From: Clostridium omnivorum
GTDB taxonomy: Bacteria > Bacillota > Clostridia > Clostridiales > Clostridiaceae
Reading direction: 5' to 3'
DNA length: 64,000 nucleotides
NCBI RefSeq assembly: GCF_026012015.1
Contig: NZ_BRXR01000001.1
Coordinates: forward strand, 4,117,501-4,181,500
Positions 44,887 to 54,033 of this stretch are shown here, piece after piece. How positions within the stretch are numbered: position 1 is the stretch's first letter; every line of letters begins with the position of its first letter. The translations under genes and the position numbers were made by a program. The notes beneath the pieces are model-generated. The model worked only from the letters and a program-made list of their open reading frames with translations, was not told where the DNA came from and did no database searches.

Positions 44887-45061
44887 ATTTAAATCAATTT
44901 AATTTTAAAATTGAAGGATTTTTGTATTTTATGAAGAATACATATAATGTAGATTGTGGAAATCAAAATTTGGATATAATATATAAGTAATGAATTTTGA
45001 TGAGATAATTAATTTCAGAAGGATTATTTTTGTCACTTCTATAAAAAAGGAGACGGTATAA

Positions 45062-45739
45062 TTGGCAATTGTAGACAATGTAGTTAGTGTACAAAAGAAT
45101 ATACCTTCAAATGTTACACTTATAGCGGTGTCTAAAACTAAGAGCATTGAAGAAATGAAGGAAGTCTACAGCACTGGTATAAGAGATTTTGGAGAAAATA
45201 AGGTACAAGAACTTACTTTTAAGATAGGTGAGTTTTATGATGATGTAAGATGGCATTTCATTGGACACTTACAACGAAATAAAGTAAAATATATTGTAGG
45301 AAAAGTTTCACTAATTCATACCCTTGATAGTTTAAGACTGCTTGAAGAAATTGAAAAGCAATATAAAGCTAGTGGGCTTACTGCAGAAGTTTTAATTGAG
45401 ATAAATATTGGGAGAGAAGAAAGCAAATCTGGAATTTATATTGAACAAATCGATGAAATTATTGAAGCTTGTGAAAAGTGCAGTAATGTTAAAGTCAAAG
45501 GTCTTATGGCAATAATTCCTAAGGGTAATGAAGCAGAATGCAGAGAATATTTTAGCAGAATGAAGCAGCTTTGGGATAAACTTGGACAAAGGAACTATGA
45601 AAACATAGAAATGAAATATTTGTCTATGGGTATGACTGGGGATTATGAAATTGCCATATCTGAAGGTTCCAATATGGTCAGAGTTGGAGAAGGCATTTTT
45701 GGAAAAAGAATATATTTGAATAAACAAAAGGAGGAATAA
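45062..45739 (+). CDS. yggS: PLP-binding protein YggS (PLPBP family)
   Basis: YggS-type proteins bind pyridoxal phosphate and help keep its homeostasis; they have no known catalytic activity. The 225-residue product has the PLP lysine motif LIAVSKTKS, the FGENKVQEL stretch, WHFIGHLQRNK and the C-terminal SMGMTGDYEIAISEGSNMVR signature. The start is TTG 45062 after AAGGAGACGG. It opens the yggS-sepF-yggT-ylmH-divIVA group, the usual order in Gram-positives. Confidence 0.95.
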   Translation: MAIVDNVVSVQKNIPSNVTLIAVSKTKSIEEMKEVYSTGIRDFGENKVQELTFKIGEFYDDVRWHFIGHLQRNKVKYIVGKVSLIHTLDSLRLLEEIEKQYKASGLTAEVLIEINIGREESKSGIYIEQIDEIIEACEKCSNVKVKGLMAIIPKGNEAECREYFSRMKQLWDKLGQRNYENIEMKYLSMGMTGDYEIAISEGSNMVRVGEGIFGKRIYLNKQKEE

Positions 45740-45743
45740 ATAA

Positions 45744-46205
45744 ATGTGTGCTAAAATGATAAATAAGATGATGGGTTTTTTAGGACTTGAAGATGATGTA
45801 GAATATGAGGAAAATGATGAATTTGAAGAAGTAGAAGAAAAGGAAGAGTCTGCAGAAGTTGAATCAATGTTTACATCAAGAAAATCAAATCAAAATAAAG
45901 TAGTCAATATACATACAGCAACATCTGCAAAAGTAGTAATTGTAAAACCAAGAGATTATGAAGAAGCTACTAATATTTGTGATAATTTAAAAAATAGAAA
46001 AATAGTAGTTGTTAATATTAGCTTATTAGAAGCTAAAGTGGCACAAAGATTATTAGATTTTATTAGCGGAGCATCCTATGCATTAGGTGGAGAGCTTCAA
46101 GAGGTGGAAAAGGGAGTATATATTCTATCACCATCCAATGTTGAAGTTACAAATGATTTGAAAAGTGAACTTACAAGCAAAGGAATATTAAGCTGGACGA
46201 AATAA
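45744..46205 (+). CDS. sepF: Cell division protein SepF
   Basis: SepF forms rings that bundle FtsZ and anchor it to the membrane. The 153-residue protein has an N-terminal amphipathic segment ([11 protein letters not shown]), a Glu-rich acidic linker, and the SepF core ([20 protein letters not shown], then [20 protein letters not shown]). The start follows AAAAGGAGG. It overlaps nothing but is five bases from yggS. Confidence 0.95.
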   Translation: MCAKMINKMMGFLGLEDDVEYEENDEFEEVEEKEESAEVESMFTSRKSNQNKVVNIHTATSAKVVIVKPRDYEEATNICDNLKNRKIVVVNISLLEAKVAQRLLDFISGASYALGGELQEVEKGVYILSPSNVEVTNDLKSELTSKGILSWTK

Positions 46206-46218
46206 ATAGGAGGACGCC

Positions 46219-46491
46219 ATGATTAATACTATAGCTTATGCAGTTAACTTATTATTTAGATTTCTAGAAATGGCTATTTTTATTGACGTAATTCTATCTT
46301 GGGTTTATAGGGGCAGTGGCAATACCTTTACTAATTTAATTCATGTGTTTACAGACCCTTTTATGGCTCCAGCGAGAAAATTACAAGAAAAAATTGCACC
46401 AGGATTAATGTTGGACTTCTCACCGATTGTTGCGTTGTTTATACTGGACATTTTAAGATCTATAATCTTTGCAATACTAGGGATGTTTTAG
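46219..46491 (+). CDS. YggT-family membrane protein
   Basis: The 90-residue protein has two hydrophobic segments and the YggT motif WVYRGSGNTFTNLI with TDPFMAPARKLQ. YggT proteins sit between sepF and ylmH in many Gram-positives; their role is unclear. The start follows AGGAGG. Its stop touches the next start codon (TAGATGG). Confidence 0.92.
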   Translation: MINTIAYAVNLLFRFLEMAIFIDVILSWVYRGSGNTFTNLIHVFTDPFMAPARKLQEKIAPGLMLDFSPIVALFILDILRSIIFAILGMF

Positions 46492-47262
46492 ATGGATAAA
46501 AAACAGTTCATTAATAGTATAAATGTAGAAGACAAGACAGTGTTATCATCTATATATGATAAAATGAACTTATGTGAGAAGGTCGGTAAAACAGTATACG
46601 GAAATGAGTTTTATCCTCCAATTATATGGAATCAAATTAGTGATTTAAGTAGAGAATTTGACTTTAATGTGTATAGCTTTGGTATATTTGAGGAAGCTGA
46701 AAGAAGAATTTTAGTTTTTTCAAATTCTGAAGTATATGATTACCCTGTGAAATTAATTAAAATAAATTATAATTCTAAATTTTCAAAGCTTGGACATAGG
46801 GATTTTTTAGGGGCACTGATGTCTTTGGGTATAAAGCGTGAAAAGTTTGGTGATATGATTGTCAAGGATGACAGCTGTTATATAGCTGCTTTTATCGATA
46901 TTTGTGATATTGTAAAGAATAGTTTAGTTTCAATAGGAAAATGTTCTTGCAAAGTAGAAATATTAGATTTCAACATTAGTGACATTCCTAAAGTTGAGTT
47001 CCAAGAAGTTGCAATAAATACAAACTCGTTAAGACTAGATTGCATTTGTGCTGCCATATGTAATATTTCGAGAAGCAAAGCAGATGAAATTATTGCATCT
47101 GGAAAGGCATTAGTTAATTACAACGAGGTAAAAGAAAAGGATAAGCATATTGAGCCCCAGTCAATTATCACTTTTAGAGGTTATGGAAAATACAAGCTTG
47201 ACAAGATAATTGGCGAAACTCAAAGAGGAAGAATAAAGGTTGTTATAAAAAAATATATTTGA
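46492..47262 (+). CDS. ylmH: S4-domain RNA-binding protein YlmH
   Basis: The 256-residue protein has an N-terminal ylmH-specific domain (with HRDFLGALMSLGI) and a C-terminal S4 domain (LRLDCICAAICNISRSKADE, ending in SGKALVNYNEV). YlmH binds rRNA and is linked to ribosome rescue and to the division cluster in Bacillus. It starts right after the yggT stop and precedes divIVA by four bases after its own end. Confidence 0.93.
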   Translation: MDKKQFINSINVEDKTVLSSIYDKMNLCEKVGKTVYGNEFYPPIIWNQISDLSREFDFNVYSFGIFEEAERRILVFSNSEVYDYPVKLIKINYNSKFSKLGHRDFLGALMSLGIKREKFGDMIVKDDSCYIAAFIDICDIVKNSLVSIGKCSCKVEILDFNISDIPKVEFQEVAINTNSLRLDCICAAICNISRSKADEIIASGKALVNYNEVKEKDKHIEPQSIITFRGYGKYKLDKIIGETQRGRIKVVIKKYI

Positions 47263-47275
47263 TGAGGTGAAAGTA

Positions 47276-47923
47276 ATGAGAATAACATCAATGGATATTA
47301 CTAATAAAGAGTTTAAAAAAGGAATGAGAGGCTACAATGCCGATGAAGTTGATGAATTTTTAGATAAAATAGCTGAAGATTATGAAGCTTTATATAAGGA
47401 GAATTCATCTCTAAAGGAAAAAATAACAACTGTTAATGAAAAAGTTGAACATTATGCTAAGATGGAAACAACAATACAAAATACTCTTTTGCTTGCTCAA
47501 AATGCTGCAGAACAATCAAGAGCAGCTGCACAAAAGGAAGCGGATATAATAATTAAAAATGCAAATGATTCTGCTCAAAGAATATTAGACAAAGCTCAAA
47601 ATGACGTAATGAAAATTAATGAGGATTATGAAAAAGTAAAGCAGGAATTTATAAAGTTTAGATCTAAATTTAGAAATTTTATAACTACTCAAGTAGATAT
47701 GTTTAATACTTTAGAAAGAGAATTTATAAAGAATTATAACGTAGGAAATACTATCGAAGATGATGTAAAAGAAAAAGATATAGAAATACCTGAAGATTTC
47801 TTAAGCAGAGATCATGAAGCAAATAAAGAAAACAAAGAATTTAGTTTAAATAGTTTTAAAGATGAAGACTTTAACAATGATAATTTAGATGAAATTAAAA
47901 ACTTTTTTGTAAAAGGTGAATAA
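47276..47923 (+). CDS. divIVA: Pole- and septum-localising protein DivIVA
   Basis: DivIVA recognises curved membrane and recruits division and sporulation partners. The 215-residue protein has the N-terminal lipid-binding domain (ITSMDITNKEFKKGMRGYNA, then DEVDEFLDKIAEDYEALYKE) and a long coiled coil with a charged tail. ATG 47276 after GAGGTGA is preferred; an upstream GTG at 47267 lies inside that site. A terminator follows immediately. Confidence 0.96.
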   Translation: MRITSMDITNKEFKKGMRGYNADEVDEFLDKIAEDYEALYKENSSLKEKITTVNEKVEHYAKMETTIQNTLLLAQNAAEQSRAAAQKEADIIIKNANDSAQRILDKAQNDVMKINEDYEKVKQEFIKFRSKFRNFITTQVDMFNTLEREFIKNYNVGNTIEDDVKEKDIEIPEDFLSRDHEANKENKEFSLNSFKDEDFNNDNLDEIKNFFVKGE

Positions 47924-47932
47924 TAATTATAT

Positions 47933-47958
47933 CTCACTCCTTCGAGTGAGTTTTTTTA
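47933..47958 (+). terminator. Rho-independent terminator after divIVA
   Basis: CTCACTC (47933-47939) pairs with GAGTGAG (47944-47950) around the loop CTTC, and seven T follow. Confidence 0.85.
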
Positions 47959-47996
47959 TATGGATACATTATTGTACTTGGTAATTACTTATTAAG

Positions 47997-48025
47997 TTGA
48001 CAACTTTCATATGTTTTTGTATTCT
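47997..48025 (+). promoter_or_regulatory. Vegetative promoter of mtnN
   Basis: TTGACA at 47997-48002, a 17-base spacer and TATTCT at 48020-48025 form a good sigma-A-type promoter just after the divIVA terminator and about 110 bases before the mtnN start. Confidence 0.65.
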
Positions 48026-48135
48026 ATTATTCGTAATAAAGTTTGAAAATGATTTAGTATTATATAATAGAATAATGAGTGAAAATAATTGAACAATTTA
48101 AAGATGTAGGAAAAAGTTATATGAGGAGGTCTAAT

Positions 48136-48828
48136 ATGATAATTGGAATAATTGGAGCCATGGATGAGGAGATAGAAATATTAGTTAAGGAGATGGAACT
48201 TGAAGGAAGGATAGTTAAGGCAAATATGACCTTTAACAAAGGCGTTTTATGGGAGCAAAATGTAATAATTGTAAGAAGCGGTATAGGTAAAGTAAATGCA
48301 GCGGTATGTACACAAATTTTAGCTGATGATTTTAAAGTGGATAGAGTAATTAATGTAGGGATAGCAGGGGGAATTGGGCAGGATATATTACCTGGTGATG
48401 TAGTTATTGCTGATAATTTGCTTCAGCATGATATGGATACTTCAGCTTTTGGAGATAGATTAGGTCAAATACCTAGATTAGATACCTATGATTTTAAATG
48501 TGAGCCTGCTTTAATAGAACTTGCTAATAAAGCAAATGATGAAACGCTGAAGCATAAAATATCTGTTGGCAGAATAGTTACAGGCGACCAATTTATAGCT
48601 GACATTGATAAAATTAAGTGGCTTCAAAAAGAATTTGATGCCATAGCATGTGAAATGGAAGGTGCCAGTATAGCACAAGTCTGCTATTTAAATAATATAC
48701 CTTTTGTTGTTATAAGATCTATTTCAGACAATGCAAACAATGGAGCACATATGGACTACGAAAAATTTAAGTATATAGCTGTTGAAAATTCAACTAGAAT
48801 TATTGAAACAATGTTAAAGAATATGTAG
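48136..48828 (+). CDS. mtnN: 5'-methylthioadenosine/S-adenosylhomocysteine nucleosidase
   Basis: This enzyme cleaves adenine from methylthioadenosine and S-adenosylhomocysteine, feeding methionine salvage and removing methylation by-products. The 230-residue protein has the family start MIIGIIGAMDEEIEIL, NVGIAGG, and the late MEGASIAQVCY and RSISDNAN motifs. ATG 48136 follows GAGGAGGT; a GTG further upstream at 48079 lacks a ribosome site. It is followed closely by the DAHP synthase gene. Confidence 0.96.
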   Translation: MIIGIIGAMDEEIEILVKEMELEGRIVKANMTFNKGVLWEQNVIIVRSGIGKVNAAVCTQILADDFKVDRVINVGIAGGIGQDILPGDVVIADNLLQHDMDTSAFGDRLGQIPRLDTYDFKCEPALIELANKANDETLKHKISVGRIVTGDQFIADIDKIKWLQKEFDAIACEMEGASIAQVCYLNNIPFVVIRSISDNANNGAHMDYEKFKYIAVENSTRIIETMLKNM

Positions 48829-48839
48829 GTGATATATGA

Positions 48840-49640
48840 ATGAAAACTTTACTGGTGGACAAAAAAAGCGGTGACAGTATAAAAGTAAAGATAAAAGACC
48901 TTATAATTGGGGGCAGTGAAAAGATAATAATATCAGGGCCATGTTCAGTAGAAAATTATGAGACCATGCACAATATAGCAGCTCAGCTTAAGAAGATGGG
49001 GGTAAACATGCTTAGAGGAGGTGCTTTTAAACCAAGAACATCTCCATATGACTTTCAAGGTCTGCAGCATGAGGGGTTGAAGATTTTAAAGAACGTTGGA
49101 GATGAGGTTAATCTGCCAATAGTAACTGAGATTATGGACCCAAGAGAGATAGAAAATTCACTAGACTATACAGATATGATTCAAGTAGGTTCTAGAAATA
49201 TGTATAATTATAGTTTGCTTAAGGAGCTTGGTGCTATGAAGGTACCTGTGCTGCTTAAGAGAGGCATGAGTGCAACTCTTTCGGAATGGTTAATGGCGGC
49301 AGAATATATCCTATCAATGGGAAATGAAAATGTTGTTCTTTGTGAAAGAGGCATAAGGACCTTTGAGAGCTTTACGAGAAATACCTTAGATTTAAATAGT
49401 GTGGCAGTAATAAAGCAAAAGTATAGATTACCAGTGATTGTAGATCCAAGTCATGGTACAGGTATTAGAGAACTAGTGCCTTCTATGTCCATGGCATCAA
49501 TAGCAGCTGGGGCAGATGGATTAATAATAGAAAGTCATATTAACCCGGATAATTCATTATCTGATGCAAGGCAGACTATTTCAATAGAAAGTTTGAATAA
49601 AATAGTAGAAGGGGTAAAAATACTTCAGAGTGCTTTATAA
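48840..49640 (+). CDS. aroF: DAHP synthase (3-deoxy-7-phosphoheptulonate synthase)
   Basis: This enzyme condenses phosphoenolpyruvate and erythrose 4-phosphate in the first step of the shikimate pathway. The 266-residue protein is of the type I-beta (KDO8P-synthase-like) class, with SGPCSVEN, LRGGAFKPRTSPYDFQG and DPSHGTG. Only about 25 residues precede the barrel, so an N-terminal ACT-like regulatory domain as in Thermotoga is missing. It lies after mtnN, without other shikimate genes nearby. Confidence 0.94.
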   Translation: MKTLLVDKKSGDSIKVKIKDLIIGGSEKIIISGPCSVENYETMHNIAAQLKKMGVNMLRGGAFKPRTSPYDFQGLQHEGLKILKNVGDEVNLPIVTEIMDPREIENSLDYTDMIQVGSRNMYNYSLLKELGAMKVPVLLKRGMSATLSEWLMAAEYILSMGNENVVLCERGIRTFESFTRNTLDLNSVAVIKQKYRLPVIVDPSHGTGIRELVPSMSMASIAAGADGLIIESHINPDNSLSDARQTISIESLNKIVEGVKILQSAL

Positions 49641-49786
49641 AAATATTGAAAGTAAAAAAATTTAGAGATTTACTAAAGATGTATAATATACTGTTTTTAA
49701 AAATTTATCCTATTTGTAATAAAATCTAGCAGTTGAGATAGACTATTTAGAAGAATTACAATTTTAAAATAGGATGGTGTGTTTTT

Positions 49787-50410
49787 ATGAATAGTAAGGA
49801 AATCCAATTTTTTAAAGATAGGCTAATGAAAGAAAAGAGGAATGTTACTGCTCTATTAAATCAGATGGAAGAAAATGAGGCATTTAATTCAAAGGTAGAA
49901 TTATCAACTGAACTATCAGAGCTTTCTATCTACGATAACCATCCTTCTGATATAGCCACTGAAACTTTTGATCAAGAAAGAGGAATGGCTTTAAAGGAGC
50001 ATGAGCTTTCTATTATAAAAAAGATAGATGATGCACTAGCCAATATTGATAAAGGCGTATATGGAAAGTGTGCAAGGTGTGGTAATGAAATTTCAAAGGA
50101 AAGATTGGATTTTATACCATACACCGAGTTCTGTATTGATTGTCAAAAGGCTGTTATAATTAAACCAAGGGAAAAAGATAATAGACCTGTTGAAGAAGAG
50201 GTTATACAAAGACCTTTTGGATATGGTTTTAATGATTATGATGAAATTGATGACGAAGTTGGATTTGATGCTGAGGATAGCTATCAAGCCGTACAAAGCT
50301 TTGACTATAGAAGTAATGTAGACTATGAGTTTTTAGATGATGATCCGGATTATGTGGATCCTATGGAACAAATAAGCAACCAACAGTATAAAAATCAACT
50401 TCCAGACTAA
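49787..50410 (+). CDS. DksA/TraR-type zinc-finger protein (YteA-like)
   Basis: The 207-residue protein has a coiled-coil N-terminus, the EIxxIxxALxxI-type helix, and a C4 zinc finger (CARCGNEISKERL, then FCIDCQKAV) near residues 88-115. An acidic tail follows. This is the layout of YteA-like sporulation-associated regulators in Firmicutes, related to DksA/TraR. It may act on RNA polymerase, but the target is unknown. The start follows AGGATGGTG and no operon partner is obvious upstream. Confidence 0.85.
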   Translation: MNSKEIQFFKDRLMKEKRNVTALLNQMEENEAFNSKVELSTELSELSIYDNHPSDIATETFDQERGMALKEHELSIIKKIDDALANIDKGVYGKCARCGNEISKERLDFIPYTEFCIDCQKAVIIKPREKDNRPVEEEVIQRPFGYGFNDYDEIDDEVGFDAEDSYQAVQSFDYRSNVDYEFLDDDPDYVDPMEQISNQQYKNQLPD

Positions 50411-50451
50411 AGGTATTATGAATATAAATATTAACTTCAATTTGAGGTGGG

Positions 50452-50913
50452 ATGGGTATGGTTTTATTAATTATTTTTTTAGGATTAATAGCTGATAGAG
50501 TAACTAAGCTGTGGGCTTTAAAAGCTCTTAAGGATGGCAGTGATGTAGTTATTATAAAGAATATATTTAGCTTTTCATATCTAGAGAATAGAGGAGCAGC
50601 TTTTGGTATTCTACAGAATAAAGTTGTGTTTTTAGCAATTTTAACTATAGCTATGACTATAGCAATGATCTTTTACATATATAAATTCAAGCCACAATCA
50701 AGACTTTTAAAGGCAAGCTTGGCGTTAATTATAGCAGGTGCCATTGGAAATCTATATGATAGAATTTTTTATAAGTATGTTGTAGATTTTATTTTACTGC
50801 ACTATAAAGATGTATATTACTTCCCAACTTTTAATGTAGCAGATATGCTTGTAGTTTTTGGAACTATAATTTTGGCACTTTGTATAATAAAGGAAGACTA
50901 TAATGGAAAATAA
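50452..50913 (+). CDS. lspA: Prolipoprotein signal peptidase LspA
   Basis: LspA cuts the signal peptide from diacylated lipoproteins in the cell membrane. The 153-residue protein has four membrane helices and the active-site aspartate regions NLYDRIFYKYVVDFI and FNVADM. The start could be ATG 50452 or ATG 50458; the GAGGTGGG site fits the second slightly better by spacing. It overlaps rluD by eleven bases. Confidence 0.94.
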   Translation: MGMVLLIIFLGLIADRVTKLWALKALKDGSDVVIIKNIFSFSYLENRGAAFGILQNKVVFLAILTIAMTIAMIFYIYKFKPQSRLLKASLALIIAGAIGNLYDRIFYKYVVDFILLHYKDVYYFPTFNVADMLVVFGTIILALCIIKEDYNGK

Positions 50914-51820
50914 AGATTTTATTGTTGATGAAAACAACGAAAATAAGAGACTTGATATTTTTTTGTCTGATATTTTTTCAGATAAATCTAGATCTTATTT
51001 GCAAAAGATAATTATACTTGGCAATGTTACAGTGAATAGCCTAGCTAAAAAACCAAATTTTAAATTAAGAGCAGGGGATAAAATTCATATTGATATTCCA
51101 GAGCCTGTAGCATTGGAAGTCCAGGCTGAGGATATTCCGTTAAAAATTGTATATGAGGACAGCGATGTAGTAGTTATTGATAAGACTCAAGGTATGGTAG
51201 TTCATCCAGCTCCAGGAGCTCAGAGTGGTACTCTTGTTAATGCTCTTTTGAGCCATTGTACTGATTTGTCAGGGATTAATGGTGTAAGCAGGCCAGGAAT
51301 AGTACATAGGATTGATAAAGATACTTCAGGTATATTGATAGTGGCTAAAAATGACAATGCCCATAATAAGCTGGCACTACAATTAAAGGACCATACTATG
51401 AATAGAATATATGTAGCTTTAGTGGAAGGAAAAATAAGAGCGGATGAAGGCACTATTGATGCACCCTTAGCAAGACATCCCGTAGAAAGAATTAAGGTTG
51501 CTGTTGCAAAGGATGGCAGAAGGGCAGTAACACATTATAAAGTATTAGAGAGATTTGAAAATAATACACTAGTAGAGTGTAAGCTTGAAACAGGAAGAAC
51601 ACATCAAATTAGAGTGCATATGCTACATATAGGCCACCCTTTAGTAGGGGATCCGGTATATGGCTATAAGAAGCAAAGGTTTAACCTTCAAGGACAAATG
51701 CTGCATGCAAAGACATTAGGGTTTATTCATCCAACTACAGAAAAGTACATGGAATTTACTTCACCTCTACCTGAGTATTTTGAGAAAGTACTTAAAATTT
51801 TAAGAAATGAGTTGAAATAG
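50903..51820 (+). CDS. rluD: Pseudouridine synthase RluD family
   Basis: This enzyme isomerises uridines in 23S rRNA. The 305-residue protein has an N-terminal S4 domain (LDIFLSDIFSDKSRSYLQK) and the RluA-family catalytic motif HRIDKDTSG, whose aspartate is residue 138. The later LETGRTHQIRVHM motif is also present. The start lies within the end of lspA, so the two are coupled. Which uridines it modifies cannot be told from sequence alone. Its stop overlaps the pyrR promoter -35 region. Confidence 0.92.
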   Translation: MENKDFIVDENNENKRLDIFLSDIFSDKSRSYLQKIIILGNVTVNSLAKKPNFKLRAGDKIHIDIPEPVALEVQAEDIPLKIVYEDSDVVVIDKTQGMVVHPAPGAQSGTLVNALLSHCTDLSGINGVSRPGIVHRIDKDTSGILIVAKNDNAHNKLALQLKDHTMNRIYVALVEGKIRADEGTIDAPLARHPVERIKVAVAKDGRRAVTHYKVLERFENNTLVECKLETGRTHQIRVHMLHIGHPLVGDPVYGYKKQRFNLQGQMLHAKTLGFIHPTTEKYMEFTSPLPEYFEKVLKILRNELK

Positions 51821-51840
51821 TTTCTTTTATATGATAATAT
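51812..51840 (+). promoter_or_regulatory. Promoter of the pyrR-uraA unit
   Basis: TTGAAA at 51812-51817, a 17-base spacer and TAATAT at 51835-51840 make a good sigma-A-type promoter, placed directly before the PyrR attenuator leader. Confidence 0.7.
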
Positions 51841-51864
51841 GATGAAGAAAAGAAAATCCTTTAA

Positions 51865-52519
<655 letters not shown>

Positions 52520-52529
52520 TCTTTTAATG

Positions 52530-52545
52530 TAGTCCGGAGAGACTA
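52530..52545 (+). promoter_or_regulatory. Second PyrR-binding hairpin abutting the uraA ribosome site
   Basis: TAGT, loop CCGGAGAG and ACTA form a short hairpin that matches the PyrR-binding consensus (AGUCCNGNGAG). It ends two bases before the AAGGAGG site at 52548-52554 for uraA (ATG 52562). No terminator is visible between pyrR and uraA, so bound PyrR would more likely block translation of uraA. Confidence 0.78.
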
Positions 52546-52561
52546 TGAAGGAGGAATATTA

Positions 52562-53836
52562 ATGAAAAAAGACTTTATAGGTATTGATGAAAAGTTACCA
52601 ATTCTTAAGACTATTCCACTAAGCTTTCAGCATCTTACAGCAATGTTTGGTGCTACTATTCTAGTACCATTGCTATTAGGTATTGACCCTGCCATTGCTC
52701 TTCTTATGAATGGTATAGGAACACTTATTTATACATTTGTTACTAAGGGAAAAATTCCTGCGTATTTAGGTTCAAGCTTTGCATTTATTGCTCCAACATT
52801 ATTAATCATTAAGACTGGTGGGGGCTTTTCTCATGCTCAAGCAGGATTTATATTCTTTGGTTTATTCTTTGTGCTTATGTCCTTTGTTATAAAAAAAGTA
52901 GGGACAAAGTGGATTGATGTTGTTATGCCTCCAGCAGTTATGGGTTCAGTTGTAGCAGTTATAGGACTTGAACTTGCACCAACAGCAGCACAATCCGCTG
53001 GATTAATTATAAAAGCTGGTGAACATGCTGACCCAAATGTGCTTTTAGTATCAATGTTTACTCTATTTGTAGGTATTATTGGTTCGGTTATATTCAGAGG
53101 CTTCTTTAAAGTTATTCCAATATTAACTGCGGTAGTATTGGGATATCTTCTAGCTGCAGTTAAGGGAATGGTTAATACTGATATAATTGCTGCAGCACCA
53201 TGGTTCCAGCTGCCTCATTTTAGTGCACCTGTGTTTGATGTAAATGCAATGCTGATTATTGCACCTGCTTGTTTAGTTGTACTTGCTGAACATATAGGAC
53301 ATCTTATAGTTACTGAAAATATTACTGGACATAAGCTTATGGAAGACCCTGGTCTTCATATGTCACTTCTAGGTGATGGATTAAGCAACATTATTTCAGG
53401 ATTTACAGGTTCAACTCCAAATACAACTTATGGTGAGAATATTGGTGTTATGGCACTTACAAGAGTATATTCAGTTTGGGTTATAAGAGGAGCAGCAATA
53501 CTAGCAATACTATTCTCTTGTATAGGCAAGGTTTCTGCATGTATTAAAACTATTCCAGGTCCTGTTATGGGAGGAATAACAGTACTTCTATATGGAGTAA
53601 TTGCTGTATCAGGTCTTAGAATGTTTGTTGAGCAGAAGGTTGATTTTAGCAAGAGCTACAATATGGTACTTGCTGCGGTAACTTTTGGTATAGGTGTAAG
53701 TGGTGCAAGTGTAATGATTGGAACTGTAGAACTAAAAGGTATGGCTCTTTCAGCTGTAGTTGGTATACTACTATCAATAGTGTTCTACTTGCTTCACAAG
53801 GTTGGCTTAATGAATGAGGATTATGATATAGTATAG
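52562..53836 (+). CDS. uraA: Uracil permease UraA
   Basis: UraA imports uracil, usually by proton symport. The 424-residue nucleobase-cation symporter (NCS2) protein has about 14 membrane segments and the family motifs QHLTAMFGATILVPLLLG, AYLGSSFAFI, AEHIGHL and TPNTTYGENIGVMALT. It follows pyrR and is preceded by a PyrR-binding hairpin at its ribosome site, fitting co-control by UMP level. A terminator follows. Confidence 0.95.
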   Translation: MKKDFIGIDEKLPILKTIPLSFQHLTAMFGATILVPLLLGIDPAIALLMNGIGTLIYTFVTKGKIPAYLGSSFAFIAPTLLIIKTGGGFSHAQAGFIFFGLFFVLMSFVIKKVGTKWIDVVMPPAVMGSVVAVIGLELAPTAAQSAGLIIKAGEHADPNVLLVSMFTLFVGIIGSVIFRGFFKVIPILTAVVLGYLLAAVKGMVNTDIIAAAPWFQLPHFSAPVFDVNAMLIIAPACLVVLAEHIGHLIVTENITGHKLMEDPGLHMSLLGDGLSNIISGFTGSTPNTTYGENIGVMALTRVYSVWVIRGAAILAILFSCIGKVSACIKTIPGPVMGGITVLLYGVIAVSGLRMFVEQKVDFSKSYNMVLAAVTFGIGVSGASVMIGTVELKGMALSAVVGILLSIVFYLLHKVGLMNEDYDIV

Positions 53837-53850
53837 TAATTTGAAATACA

Positions 53851-53890
53851 AAAATCTGCCTATTTTAAGAGAATAGGCAGATTTTATTTT
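53851..53890 (+). terminator. Rho-independent terminator after uraA
   Basis: A perfect 14-bp stem (53851-53864 with 53872-53885) with a 7-base loop is followed by a T-rich tract. Confidence 0.88.
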
Positions 53891-54033
53891 GTACATAATT
53901 TCTTATAGTATAGATTCAAATGGTTTTATTTTTTATATTTTAAGTTAAAATATTAATATTAGAATATTAATGTTTGATTTACTTCAAAGATTATTGTATA
54001 TTAGTTTTAGCAAAGTTAGGAAGGAGAAACACG

